From DATBQN01 sp963799925 (GTDB lineage: Bacteria; Acidobacteriota; Thermoanaerobaculia; Multivoradales; UBA5704), in the NCBI GenBank assembly GCA_963799925.1, contig CAWCYZ010000004.1, positions 1,488,001-1,552,000 of the forward strand: DNA of 64,000 bases, given 5' to 3'. Numbering within the stretch: position 1 is the first letter of the stretch; every line of letters begins with the position of its first letter. Shown piece by piece: positions 34,787 to 43,862 of this stretch. Below the pieces are notes generated by a model. That model ran no database searches. It was not told where the DNA came from and saw only the letters and a program-made list of their open reading frames with translations. The position numbers were made by a program, and so were the translations under genes.

Positions 34787-35832
34787 CTAGCGGTGGAGCA
34801 GGAAGAAGACGATCGCGGCGACGACCACCAGCGCCACCGCGATCCCCACCCAGAGGAGCGGCGATCTGCCCTTCTCTGGCGCTGCCGCCGCCGGCGCGGG
34901 GCTCGCGGCGGCGCCCTGGCCGCGGATCGAGCGCGAGATCCCCTTGAGCTCGGACATCAGCCGCATGCTGAGCAGCTCTTCGACCTGCGCCAGGTCGCCC
35001 AGCAGGTGCTGGACGTTGTGGTAGCGCTCGGCGGGGTTCCGCGCCAGGCACTTCAAGATCAGGGCGTCGACCTCCGGCGGCAGCTGGGGGTTCGCCTGGG
35101 TGGGGAGGGTGAAGCGGCCGCTCGGCGGCTTGCCGGTCAGCATCTGGTTGAACATCACGCCGGCGGAGTAGAGGTCGGAGCGCGCCGAGGCGGGCTTGCC
35201 GTCGGCCTGCTCGGGGGCGAGGTAGGCGAGGTAGGCGAGGCTCACCTCGCCGGTCGAAAGCGTGCCCGCGGCCGTCCCCTGGCCGGGGAGCCCCTCCGGC
35301 CGGCCGAGGCCGAAGCCGGTCAGCTTGACCTGCGCGAGGTCGGGGGAGACGAGCACCGTGTCGGGGTGGATCTCGCCGTGGACGATCCCCTTCTGATGGC
35401 TGGCGGCGAGGCCGGCGAGGATGCACTGGAAGACGCCGATCGCCTGCTCGACGGTCGGCTGCCGCTCGCGGAGCCGCGCGCCGAGCGTCCCCAGGGCCGC
35501 CGGCTCGGTGGCGAGATAGAGCTTCCCGCCCTCGGCGCCGTGGCCGAGCACCTGGAGCACGTTCGGATGGCGGAGCTCCTCGACCCGCTCCGCCCCGGCG
35601 GCGAAGCGCTCGGTATCTGCGGTCGGGGCAGTGGCAGCGGCGGCCGCTGCGCAGCCGGCGCGGCGTCGGCGGCCAGCCGGGCGGGCGGCCCGGCGGTGAC
35701 GATCTGGACGACGACCGGCCGGCCGGCGGCGTCGGTGGCGCGCCAGGCGGTGAAGCGGCCGCGCGGTCCCAGGCGATCGAGCAGGCGGTAGGGGCCGAGG
35801 GACTGGGGCTCGTCAGCGGTGGGCTGGGCCAT
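34787..35832 (-). CDS. Membrane-anchored protein-kinase-like protein lacking catalytic residues, one frameshift
   Basis: It begins MAQPTADEPQSLGPYRLLDR at 35832. The frame changes near 35640 and continues RFAAGAERVEELRHPNVLQV. The kinase fold is clear (YLAPEQADGKPASARSDLYS, GVMFNQMLTGKPP), but the active-site residues are gone: the VAIK lysine reads VVVQIV, HRDxKxxN reads HGEIHPDT and DFG reads GFG. It should therefore be a pseudokinase. A C-terminal membrane helix (LLWVGIAVALVVVAAIVFF) anchors it. Its ATG overlaps the 3' end of the MscS-FHA gene by 20 bp. It may read FHA or phospho-signals; this is inference. Confidence 0.78.
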
Positions 35833-37163
35833 GAGGGGCGGGCTCGCTTTCGAAGATGAGGACGGTGTCGCCGATGCCGATGCGGTCGAGCGGGCGGAGC
35901 AGCGCGCTCTCCACGGGATGGCCGTTGACGCGGGTGCCGAAGCGGCTCCCCAGGTCGGTCAGGCGGTATCCCTCGCCGGTCCACTCGATCCGCAGGTGCT
36001 CCTTGCTGGCGTTGCCGTCGGAGAGCGTCAGGGCGCAGGCGCGCGAGCGCCCGACGGTCGACGGGTTCCCGTCGAGCGCCAGGACCCTGCCGCGCTCCGC
36101 CCCCTCGGCGACGAAGAGCCGGCCGGGCCGCGGCGCGGCGTCGGTGCCGGCTGCCTCCTCGGCGCCTGTCCCGGCTCCTGTCCCGGCTCCGGCGCTCTCG
36201 CCCTGCCTGGGCGCGCGGCGCGATCTCGAGCGTGCGGGTGGGGAAGGGGATGGCGATCCCCTCGCGGTGGAACTCCTCCCAGATGCGCGTCCGCAGCTCG
36301 CTCGCGATGCGGTTCGACTGCGCGACGTCCTCGATGTAGACGCGCAGCTCGTAGACGATCGCGCTGTCGTCGAAGGACGCGAGGTAGACGTCCGGGGTGG
36401 GCTTCTCGAGGGCGCCCGCCACCCCGGCGACGCAGTCGAGGAGGGCGCGGCGCACGCGGTGCGGCGGCACCCGGTAGTCGGCCCCCACCCGCACCTTCTC
36501 CAGGTGCATGGGGTGCGGGTAGTAATAGTTGAGCACCCGCTCGTCGGCGATCCTGCCGTTGGGCACCACGATGTTGTCGTTCTCGCGCGTCCGCAGGTGG
36601 GTGGTGCGCCAGGTGATCGCCACCACCCGCCCCTCGTGCTCGCCGATGCGGATCCAGTCGTTGATGCGGAACGGCCGCTCGAGGCTGATCACCAGGCCGG
36701 CGAAGAAGTTGCCGAGGATCGGCTGCAGCGCCAGGCCGAGCACCAGCGAGGTGATCGCCGAGGTGGCGAGGAGCGGCCCGATGTCGAACTTCGGGTAGGC
36801 GACCTTGAGCGTCACCAGGGCCGCCATGGTGTAGACGAGGAACATCGAGACCGCCGGCAGGAGCGGCGGCAGCTTCAGGCCCTTGGTGCCGGAGAGGTGG
36901 ACGTCGAAGAGCAGGATCGCGAGGAGGCGCAGGAGCGTCGCGATGCCGAGGAAGAGGAGCGACCAGGAGAGCGCCGAGCGCACGCGGGCGAGGTCGCCCA
37001 CCCCGAAGAGCGAGAAGACCCAGAGCGCGGCGGCGAGCGCCGCCACGTAGAGCGGGAAGGCCAGGCGGCGGACGAGGAAGAGCTTCCTCTGCAGGAAGGT
37101 GATCGCCGCGGCGAGGACGGCGCCGACGGCGAAGCTCGCGGCCAAGGCGAGGGCGAAGCTCAA
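35813..37163 (-). CDS. Mechanosensitive channel (MscS) fused to an FHA domain, one frameshift
   Basis: The N-terminal part has four or five membrane helices and the MscS core: GLALQPILGNFFAGLVISLE is the pore helix region, and FRINDWIRIGEHEGRV and NDNIVVPNGRI belong to the beta domain. After EIAPRAQ (about 36215) the frame shifts by one base. The continuing frame gives a Gly/Ala/Glu linker and an FHA domain (STVGRSRACALTLSDGNASK, LTDLGSRFGTRVNGHPV) ending at 35813. The start is TTG at 37163 after GGAGG. FHA domains bind phosphothreonine. A channel carrying one, next to a pseudokinase, suggests phosphorylation-linked gating. Confidence 0.78.
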
Positions 37164-37302
37164 CGGCGCCTCCGCCGGGCGGCGGGCGCGCTCTCGCCGG
37201 CGAGCACGGCGACCGCGATGGCCTGGGGATCGGGCATGACGACGCTGACGACGGCGGCGATTCTAGCAGCACCCCGCGGCCGGCACCGCCGGATCGTCGC
37301 GT

Positions 37303-37407
37303 GGGCACCGGGTCCGTGGGGTCCCGAGGACGGCCGCCTGGAAGGGGGCTCGGGAGGGTGGTCCCGAGGGCGGCCGCCCGCAGCGGACCCCACGGACCCG
37401 GTGCCCC
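37303..37407. repeat. Dispersed palindromic element, copy 2
   Basis: This is the best copy. The arms 37303-37324 and 37385-37406 are perfectly complementary over 22 bp. The internal motif GTCCCGAGG is repeated 40 bp apart (37321 and 37361). It lies between the divergent MscS-FHA and DinB genes in a 311-bp gap; nothing else is evident there. Confidence 0.9.
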
Positions 37408-37474
37408 GTGGGCTAGAATCGCCGGCGATCTGATTCCTATCTCTCCATCCATGCGCTCGCCTGAGGAGGCATCC

Positions 37475-38062
37475 ATGATTCGCTGGAAGACCGCCGCGCC
37501 GCTCGCCCTGCTGCTCCTTCCGTTCACCCCGCTCGCCGCCGCCGCCGCGCCTGCCGCCCCGGCATCCGCCCCGGTCTCCGGCTACCGCGCCGAGTTCCTG
37601 CGCGGGCTGGACGACGTCGGCAAGAAGCTCGTCGACCTCGCCGAGGCGATGCCGGCCGACAAGTACGCCTGGCGCCCGGCCGAGGGGGTGCGCTCGGTGG
37701 GCGAGGTCTACGTCCACATCGCGCAGGCGAACTTCGGCCTGCCGCGGGTCTGGGGCGCCGCGCCGGCGACCGGCGGCCTCGACGTCAAGGCTCTCTCCGG
37801 CCAGGCGGGCGACAAGGCGAAGGTGGTCGACGCGCTCCGCCAGTCGATCGCCGGCGTGCGCCAGGCCGTCCTCGCGACGCCGGACTCCGACCTCGACCGC
37901 AAGGTCCACATCTTCGACCACGACGGCACGGTGCGCGAGACGATGGCGCTCATCGGCAACCACATGCACGAGCACCTCGGGCAGTCGATCGCCTACGCCC
38001 GGATGAACGGCGTGGTGCCGCCCTGGACGGCGGCCGAGCAGGCGGCGGAGAAGAAGAAGTAG
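37475..38062 (+). CDS. Exported DinB-superfamily protein
   Basis: A 195-aa protein with a signal peptide (cleavage near AAAAAPA, residue 25) and a four-helix DinB domain. Potential metal-binding histidines lie in VHIAQ and GNHMHEHLGQ. DinB/YfiT-like proteins are metal-dependent thiol transferases or of unknown role. The ATG at 37475 follows GAGGAGG. It is followed 5 bp later by a GNAT gene. Confidence 0.85.
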   Translation: MIRWKTAAPLALLLLPFTPLAAAAAPAAPASAPVSGYRAEFLRGLDDVGKKLVDLAEAMPADKYAWRPAEGVRSVGEVYVHIAQANFGLPRVWGAAPATGGLDVKALSGQAGDKAKVVDALRQSIAGVRQAVLATPDSDLDRKVHIFDHDGTVRETMALIGNHMHEHLGQSIAYARMNGVVPPWTAAEQAAEKKK

Positions 38063-38067
38063 GGACC

Positions 38068-38946
38068 GTGCCGGCCGGTCCGGAAGACGTCACGCTCCGC
38101 CCGCTCGCCTCGCCGGAGGACTACGCCGCCTGCGTCGAGCTGCAGAGGGAGACCTGGGGACGGGGCTTCGAGGAGCTGGTGCCGGGCGTCCTCTTCAAGA
38201 TCTGCCAGCAGGTCGGCGGCGTGGCGGCCGGCGCCTTCGGCGCTTCCGGATTCCGCCGGCCCCTGGCTCCGCCGGCCCCGGCGCCGGCCGCCTGCTGGGC
38301 TTCGTCTTCGGCCTGACCGGGGTCCGCCACGGCCGCCTCGCCCACTGGTCGCACATGCTGGCCGTCCACCCCGCGGCGCGCGACCTGGGGCTCGGCCGCC
38401 GGCTGAAGCTCTACCAGCGCGAGCAGCTCCTGCCCCTCGGGGTCGAGAGCGTGCTCTGGACCTACGACCCGCTCGAGGCGAGGAACGCCCACCTGAACTT
38501 CAACCGCCTGGGGGTCGAGGTCGAGGAGTACGTCGAGGAGATGTACGCCGACCCGATGGGGGGCGAGATGGGGAGCGAGCTCGCCCGCGGCATCGGCACC
38601 GACCGCTTCATCGTCCGCTGGGAGATCGCCGGCGAGCGCGCCGTCCGGGCGCTCGCCGGCGAGCCGCCCGACTTCGCCCCCTTCCGCGCCGCGCCGGAAT
38701 ACGGTCTCGCGCCCGGCGCGGCGGTCCCCGAGCTTCCCCGCGCTTCCCGACGCTCCGCGGGTGCGGGTGGCGATCCCCGCCAGCATCCAGGACGTCAAGC
38801 GCGACCGCCCCGAGGAGGCCGCCGCCTGGCGCGCCGCCACCCGCCGCGCCTTCGAGGGCTACCTCGCCCGCGGCTACCGGGTCGCCGCCTTCGCCGGCGA
38901 GCCGGGGGCGGCGCGCTGCCACTACGGGCTCGAGCTGCCGGGATGA
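38068..38946 (+). CDS. Predicted GNAT-family acetyltransferase (COG3375-like), two frameshifts
   Basis: The parts lie in three consecutive frames. The first (38068 to about 38280) has VTLRPLASPEDYAACVELQR. The second (to about 38740) has the acetyl-CoA loop LAVHPAARDLGLGRRLKLYQ and DPLEARNAHLNFNRLGVEV. The third (to 38946) has RVAIPASIQDVKRDRP and ends HYGLELPG. Two single-base corrections give one protein. COG3375 proteins are often encoded beside NAAAR/OSBS-type enolases, as here. The start may be GTG or ATG near 38068. The substrate is unknown; it may acylate amino acids for the neighbouring racemase-like enzyme. Confidence 0.72.
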
Positions 38947-39563
38947 CGGCGAGAAAGGGAGATACCGCCGGTGGGCGGAGCGGCGGCCGGACGCCCGAGC
39001 TGCCGATCGTGTCGTTCGCGTCGCGCGGCGAGTGGGAGGCCTGGCTCGCCGAGCATCACGGGGCCGCCGCGGGGGTCTGGCTGAAGATCGCCAAGCAGGG
39101 CTCGGGCCGCGTCACCGTGTCGTACGCCGAGGCCCTCGAGGCGGCGCTCTGCTACGGCTGGATCGACGGCCAGAAGGGCAAGCTCGACGACGACTTCTGG
39201 CTGCAGCGGTTCACGCCGCGCCGGCCGGGGAGCAAGTGGTCGCAGATCAACCGCGCCAAGGCTTTGGCGCTGATCGAGCAGGGCGCCATGCGGCCGGCCG
39301 GCCGGCGGGAGGTCGAGCGCGCCAAGGCGGATGGCCGCTGGGAGGCGGCCTACGAGGCGCAGAGCGCCGCGACCGTGCCCGAGGACCTGCAGCGGGCGCT
39401 CGACGCGAATCCCCGCGCCGCCGCCTTCTTCGCGACGCTCGACCGGGTCAACCGCTACGCGATCCTCTATCGCGTCCAGGACGCCAAGCGGCCCGAGACG
39501 CGGGCGCGCCGCATCGCGAAGTTCGTCGCCATGTTGGATGGGCACGAGAGGATCCATCCTTGA
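38943..39563 (+). CDS. YdeI/OmpD-associated family protein
   Basis: A 206-aa protein with the family motifs EWEAWLAEHHG, VSYAEALEAALCYGWIDGQK, RFTPRRPGSKWSQINR and the C-terminal PETRARRIAKFVAML. The ATG overlaps the stop of the GNAT gene (ATGA). The family is widespread and uncharacterised biochemically; some members are linked to envelope-active peptide resistance. The context here is metabolic. Confidence 0.88.
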   Translation: MTARKGDTAGGRSGGRTPELPIVSFASRGEWEAWLAEHHGAAAGVWLKIAKQGSGRVTVSYAEALEAALCYGWIDGQKGKLDDDFWLQRFTPRRPGSKWSQINRAKALALIEQGAMRPAGRREVERAKADGRWEAAYEAQSAATVPEDLQRALDANPRAAAFFATLDRVNRYAILYRVQDAKRPETRARRIAKFVAMLDGHERIHP

Positions 39564-39571
39564 GCGACGCC

Positions 39572-40732
39572 ATGCTCCGGATCGACCGCATCACCCTCCG
39601 CGAGATCGCCCTGCCGCTGGTCGAGCCGTTCCAGATCTCCTCCGGCGTCACGACGCGCCGGCGCATCCTGATCGTCGAGCTGCTGTCGGACCAGGGCGTC
39701 CCCGGCTGGGGCGAGTGCGTGGCGGGGGAGCTGCCGAACTACGGCCCGGAGACGGTCGACACCGCCTGGTGGGCGCTCCGCGAATGGATCGCCCCGCGCC
39801 TCCTCGGCCGCCGCTTCGCCGGGCCGGAGGAGGTCCAGCCCGCCCTCGACGTCGACTTCCGCGGCCATTCGATGGCGAAGGCGGCGGTCGAGATGGCGGC
39901 CTGGGAGATGGCGGCGCGCGAGCGCGGCCTGCCCCTCGCCGGGCTGTTGATCGGCGCTCCGGGCCGCTCCCGCGGCGAGCCCCGCGCGGCGATCGAGGTG
40001 GGGATCTCGCTCGGCATCCAGGCGAGCCCCGAGGCGCTGGTCGAGAGGGCGGCGCGGGCGCTCGCCCAGGGCTACCGGAAGATCAAGATCAAGATCAAGC
40101 CGGGGAAGGACCGCGAGTACCTGGAGGCGGCGCGGCGGGCGCTCCCCGCGGCGCCGCTCATGGCCGACGCCAACAACGCCTACACCCTGGCCGACCGCGG
40201 CCTCTTCCGGGCCTTGGACGGCCTGGGGCTGGTGATGATCGAGCAGCCGCTCGCCTGGGACGACCTGCTCCGCCACGCCGAGCTGCAGCGCGAGCTCGCC
40301 ACCCCGATCTGCCTCGACGAGTCGATCACCTCGGTCGAGCGCGCCGAGGACGCCATCGCGCTCGCCAGCGGCCGCATCGTCAACATCAAGCCCGGCCGGG
40401 TGGGCGGCTTCCGGCAGGCGATCGCGGTGCACGACGTCTGCGCCGCCCACGGCCTGCCGGTGTGGTGCGGCGGCATGCTCGAGAGCGGCATCGGCCGCGC
40501 CCACAACGTGGCGCTCGCCGCGCTGCCCAACTTCACCCTCCCCGGCGACGTCTCGCCCAGCCGGCGCTACTGGGAGCGCGACGTCGTCGACCCCGAGTGG
40601 ACGATGGACGGCGAGGGCCGCATGCGGGTGCCGCTCGACCGCCCCGGCCTCGGCGTCGAGGTCGACCGCGAGCGCCTGGAGCGGCTGACGGTGAGGACCG
40701 AGACGCTCGACGGCGGCCGTCGGCCGGGGTGA
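39572..40732 (+). CDS. Enolase-superfamily enzyme: o-succinylbenzoate synthase / N-acylamino acid racemase type
   Basis: A 386-aa muconate-lactonising subgroup enzyme. The KxK catalytic lysines lie in YRKIKIKIKPG. Metal ligands are the Asp of MADANNAY, the Glu of VMIEQPLAWDD and the Asp of CLDESI. The second catalytic Lys is in NIKPGRVGG, and the end motif is GGMLESGIGR. The same fold does OSBS (menaquinone) and NAAAR chemistry. The adjacent COG3375 GNAT and the absence of other men genes favour N-acylamino-acid racemisation, but this is not decided. A TTG at 39560 overlapping the previous stop is an alternative start. Confidence 0.88.
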   Translation: MLRIDRITLREIALPLVEPFQISSGVTTRRRILIVELLSDQGVPGWGECVAGELPNYGPETVDTAWWALREWIAPRLLGRRFAGPEEVQPALDVDFRGHSMAKAAVEMAAWEMAARERGLPLAGLLIGAPGRSRGEPRAAIEVGISLGIQASPEALVERAARALAQGYRKIKIKIKPGKDREYLEAARRALPAAPLMADANNAYTLADRGLFRALDGLGLVMIEQPLAWDDLLRHAELQRELATPICLDESITSVERAEDAIALASGRIVNIKPGRVGGFRQAIAVHDVCAAHGLPVWCGGMLESGIGRAHNVALAALPNFTLPGDVSPSRRYWERDVVDPEWTMDGEGRMRVPLDRPGLGVEVDRERLERLTVRTETLDGGRRPG

Positions 40733-40770
40733 CGGAAACCTCGGAAGACCCCTGTTAGACTGCGCCGCGC

Positions 40771-41103
40771 ATGGCCTCCTTCAACGACATCCTGGGGATC
40801 CGCGCCGGCGACGACGGCGCCTCCGTCGTGCTCGACGCCGGCCCCGAGCACCAGGTGGCGCCCGACACCATCCACTTCGCCGTGCTGGCGACGCTCGCCG
40901 AGGTCTCGGCGGCGCAGGCGGCCGGCGTGCCGGTGGTGCCCGCCTCCGTCACCGTCCAGCTGATGGCGCGCGCCCGCCCCGGGCGCCTCGTCGGCCGCGG
41001 CAAGCTGCTGCGCCGCGGCCGGCGTCTCGCCGTCGCCGAGGGCGAGGTGTCCCAGGACGGCGAGCTGGTCGCCAAGGCGACCGTCACCTTCGCCGTGCTC
41101 TAG
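40771..41103 (+). CDS. Hotdog-fold thioesterase-like protein
   Basis: A 110-aa protein with a PaaI/DUF4442-like pattern. TIHFAVLATLAEVSAAQAAG is the central hotdog helix, followed by ASVTVQLMARARPGRLVGRG and AEGEVSQDGELVAKATVTF. The typical catalytic Asp/Glu is replaced by His-Phe-Ala at the helix start, with a Glu one turn later. An acyl-CoA substrate is likely from the family. It lies 38 bp after the enolase gene. Confidence 0.75.
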   Translation: MASFNDILGIRAGDDGASVVLDAGPEHQVAPDTIHFAVLATLAEVSAAQAAGVPVVPASVTVQLMARARPGRLVGRGKLLRRGRRLAVAEGEVSQDGELVAKATVTFAVL

Positions 41104-41165
41104 AGCCCGCGCCGCGCATAGTTCGGGCCGGCTCGCCCCGCGACGGGCTCCCTCCTGCCTACCTC

Positions 41166-41684
41166 TCACATCCGCGGCTCGTCCGCCGACGGCCCGTAGA
41201 TCGACGGCACCTTGGCGCCGGTCAGCCGCAGGTAGACGGAGAGCTGGCCGCGGTGGTGGATGATGTGGTTGAGCAGCGCCGAGCGCACCACCGCGACGCG
41301 CGGCAGGCTGAACATCGTCTCCCCGCCGCGCAGGAGCGTCCAGGTCCGGGCCATCGTGGCGTCGTCCGCCTGGGCGAGCGCCTCGCGGCTCTTCTTCGCG
41401 TTGGCGTCGAAGGCGTCGAGGATCTCCTGGCGCGAGGCGAGCTGGGCGGGGACCGGCGGCGGGCCGCCGGGAGGGGCCACGTCGACCGAGTCTCCGGCGA
41501 AGACCCGCGCCGCCATGCCGGCGAGCTGGGCGATGTGCGAGGCCAGGCCGCCGAGCGTCGCCGACCGCTCGTGCGGCTTCCAGCCGAGCTGGTCCTCGGG
41601 CACCCGCTCGAGCACCCGCCGGGTGGTCGCCATCTCCTGATCGAGCTCGGGAAGGAATGCTTGCGCGATGGTCATCGTCATCAC
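41166..41684 (-). CDS. DinB-family protein, duplicate B
   Basis: A 172-aa four-helix DinB protein. It has LGGLASHIAQLAG, LLNHIIHHRGQLSVYLRL and the end GAKVPSIYGPSADEPRM. The three histidines expected to bind a metal (LASH, NHIIHHRG) are present. Its ATG overlaps the stop of duplicate A (ATGA). The C-terminal 20 residues are identical to those of duplicate A. Confidence 0.9.
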   Translation of the reverse strand: MMTMTIAQAFLPELDQEMATTRRVLERVPEDQLGWKPHERSATLGGLASHIAQLAGMAARVFAGDSVDVAPPGGPPPVPAQLASRQEILDAFDANAKKSREALAQADDATMARTWTLLRGGETMFSLPRVAVVRSALLNHIIHHRGQLSVYLRLTGAKVPSIYGPSADEPRM

Positions 41685-42193
41685 ATCCTCGGCTCGTCGG
41701 CGGACGGCCCGTAGATCGACGGCACCTTGGCGCCGGTCAGCCGCAGGTAGACGGTGAGCTGGCCGCGGTGGTGGACGACGTGGTTGAACAGCATCGTGCG
41801 CAGCACCGCGGCGCGCGGCAGGGTGAAGACGGTCTCCCCCGCCCGCAGGAGCGTCCAGGGCTGGAACATCCTCGCGTCGTCGGTCGCCGCGATCGCCTGG
41901 CGGGCGGTGGCGATGCTGGCGTCGAAGGCGTCGAGGATCTGCTGGCGCGAGCTGAAGTTGGACGGGCTGTAGGGGGCCGGGCGGTCGGCCGGGGCGACGT
42001 CGTAGGAATCGTCGGCGAGGACGGAGGCTGCCCAGCCGGGCAGCTCGGCGACGTGCGACGCCAGCCGCCCGAGCGTCATCGACCTCTCGTGCGGCTTCCA
42101 GGCGAGCTGGCTCTCGTCCACCCGCTCGAGGGCGCGGCGGGTGCTCGCCATCTCCTGGTCGAATTCAGGCAACAGACTGTCTGCGAGGCTCAT
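41681..42193 (-). CDS. DinB-family protein, duplicate A
   Basis: A 170-aa protein, first gene of the pair, with LGRLASHVAELPG, LFNHVVHHRGQLTVYLRL and the same C-terminus as duplicate B. The two copies align end to end without large gaps. The divergence in the middle with identical ends suggests a fairly recent tandem duplication or gene conversion. No substrate is known for this group. Confidence 0.9.
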   Translation of the reverse strand: MSLADSLLPEFDQEMASTRRALERVDESQLAWKPHERSMTLGRLASHVAELPGWAASVLADDSYDVAPADRPAPYSPSNFSSRQQILDAFDASIATARQAIAATDDARMFQPWTLLRAGETVFTLPRAAVLRTMLFNHVVHHRGQLTVYLRLTGAKVPSIYGPSADEPRM

Positions 42194-42313
42194 GGTCTTC
42201 GGATCTCCTTGGGGTCGGCCGGATCGTCGAGGGAGAGATGATCGGCGGGCAGAGCGAAATCATATCCCGAGGCGGAAGGTGCGGTCAGGCCGGGAAGCTG
42301 ACGCGGGGGCACG

Positions 42314-42358
42314 GGGTCCGTCGGGTCCCGAGGACGGCCGCCTCGGACCGACGGACCC
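42314..42358. repeat. Dispersed palindromic element, copy 3 (short form)
   Basis: GGGTCCGTCGG (42314-42324) pairs perfectly with CCGACGGACCC (42348-42358). Between them is one copy of the internal GTCCCGAGGACGGCCGCC unit, so half of the element is missing. It touches the TAG of the DUF488 gene (42362-42360). Confidence 0.85.
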
Positions 42359-42359
42359 A

Positions 42360-42944
42360 CTACCCGCGCGGGGGCTCGGGCTCGGGCTCGGGGCCGAGGT
42401 CGAGCGTCGCCTGCGCCTCCCTCTTCGCGGGGTAGACGAGCCGCCCGCCGGCGAGCACCCGGGCGTCGGGGTGGAGGGCGTGCGGCTCGCGCCGGCCCGG
42501 CGCCAGGAGGTTCACCACCTCGATGCCGCGCGCCGTCAGGGCGTCGGCGATCAGACGGCGGTGGCAGCGCCAGGGCACCGCCTCGGCGCAGAGGATGGCG
42601 GTGGGGCGCTCGGCGGCCCAGGCGATCAGCCGCGCGAGGGCGGCCTGGAACTCGGGGCTGTCCATGTGGTCGGCGTAGCCGCGGAAGGCGGCCACCCGCC
42701 AGGCGGTGTTCTGCGAGCCCGGCCGCGGCGAGCGGCGGCCGCCGAGGTCGGCGGCATGGAGATACTCGATCCCAGCCTCGGCGAGCGCCGCATCCAGCGC
42801 CTCGCGGCCGAACTGCGGATGGCGGCGCGAGGCGGGGAAGCGGCGGACGTCGACCAGCCGCTCGACCCCCGCCTCGTGGAGCATGGCGATCAGCTCGGCC
42901 GCGCCGCGCGTCGAATGGCCGAGGGTGAAGACCGGACCCCCCAT
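42360..42944 (-). CDS. DUF488 family protein
   Basis: A 194-aa protein with the family signatures FTLGHSTR, LVDVRRFPASRRHPQF, YLHAADLGGRR and AILCAEAVPWRCHRRLIAD. The conserved Cys and Arg/His suggest a nucleic-acid or sulfur role, but function is unknown. The ATG is at 42944. The C-terminal Glu-Pro repeats (EPEPEPP) are encoded just before the palindromic element. Confidence 0.9.
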   Translation of the reverse strand: MGGPVFTLGHSTRGAAELIAMLHEAGVERLVDVRRFPASRRHPQFGREALDAALAEAGIEYLHAADLGGRRSPRPGSQNTAWRVAAFRGYADHMDSPEFQAALARLIAWAAERPTAILCAEAVPWRCHRRLIADALTARGIEVVNLLAPGRREPHALHPDARVLAGGRLVYPAKREAQATLDLGPEPEPEPPRG

Positions 42945-43040
42945 GCGTCTACTATAGTCGCGCGGCGGACCGGGCTGCGGGCGGCGAGCCGCCGCGGCCG
43001 GGCGGTCCGGTGCGAGAGGGGGAGCGGGCTGGAGCCGGCG

Positions 43041-43862
43041 TTGCGCTTGCGGGTCATCACCTACAACATCCATCGGGCCATCGGGGTCGACCGGCGCTTC
43101 CGCCCGGAGCGGATCGCCGCGATCCTCGCCCACTATCGCGCCGACCTGGTGCTCCTCCAGGAGGTCGACGAGGGGGTGCCGCGGTCGGGCGGGCTCGATC
43201 TGGCGCGCGAGCTGGCCGGCCGCCTCGGCTTCCCCTACGTCGCCGTGGGGCACAACGTCACGCTCAAGAAGGGGCGCTACGGCAACGCCACCCTCTCCCG
43301 TCTCCCCATCCTCCGCGAGCGCAACATCGACCTCACCGTCGACGACTCGCCGGCGGGCTCGGAGACCCTGTCCAGGCTCTCGCGGCGGCGCCAGGACGTG
43401 ATGATCGCGGCGGGCGGCCGCCTGAGCCTCATCCGCCGCGGCTGCCAGCACACGACGCTCGCCCTGGACGGCGCGGGGGCCTCGATCGAGGTCTTCAACC
43501 TCCACCTCGGGCTGTCGGCGCGGGAGCGCGAGCGGCAGATCGGCCTCCTCGTCAACTCCGAGGAGTTCCGCCGCGTCGGCCCCGAGGTGCCGGTCGTCGT
43601 CGCCGGCGACTTCAACGACTGGCGCTCGCTGCTGCGGCCGATCTTCACCGAGGTGTTCGGCTTCCGCTGCGCCACCGACCGCCAGGGGAGGCGGGTGGAC
43701 CGCGCCATCCGCACCTACCCCTCCTTCTCGCCCCAGGGCGGGCTCGACCGCATCTACTACCGCGGTCCCCTCGCCCTCGACACCGTCCGCGTCTGCCGCC
43801 TGCAGGCCTCGCGCGTTGCGAGCGACCACCTGCCGGTCATCGCCGAGTTCGAGCTGGGATGA
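43041..43862 (+). CDS. Endonuclease/exonuclease/phosphatase family protein
   Basis: An intact EEP hydrolase of 273 aa, counted from a TTG at 43041; no ATG or GTG is in frame before the first motif. The motifs are ITYNIHRAIG, LLQEVDEG, EVFNLHLGLS, AGDFNDW, GLDRIYYRG and SDHLPVIAEF. It is the second EEP gene of the window and resembles the 11623 gene in domain only. It could act on phospholipids or nucleotides. Confidence 0.82.
   Translation: MRLRVITYNIHRAIGVDRRFRPERIAAILAHYRADLVLLQEVDEGVPRSGGLDLARELAGRLGFPYVAVGHNVTLKKGRYGNATLSRLPILRERNIDLTVDDSPAGSETLSRLSRRRQDVMIAAGGRLSLIRRGCQHTTLALDGAGASIEVFNLHLGLSARERERQIGLLVNSEEFRRVGPEVPVVVAGDFNDWRSLLRPIFTEVFGFRCATDRQGRRVDRAIRTYPSFSPQGGLDRIYYRGPLALDTVRVCRLQASRVASDHLPVIAEFELG

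Noticed and set aside
39572..40732. Assignment as menC of menaquinone synthesis
   Set aside because: No other men genes are nearby and the neighbouring COG3375-like GNAT fits N-acylamino acid racemase equally or better, so no gene symbol is given.
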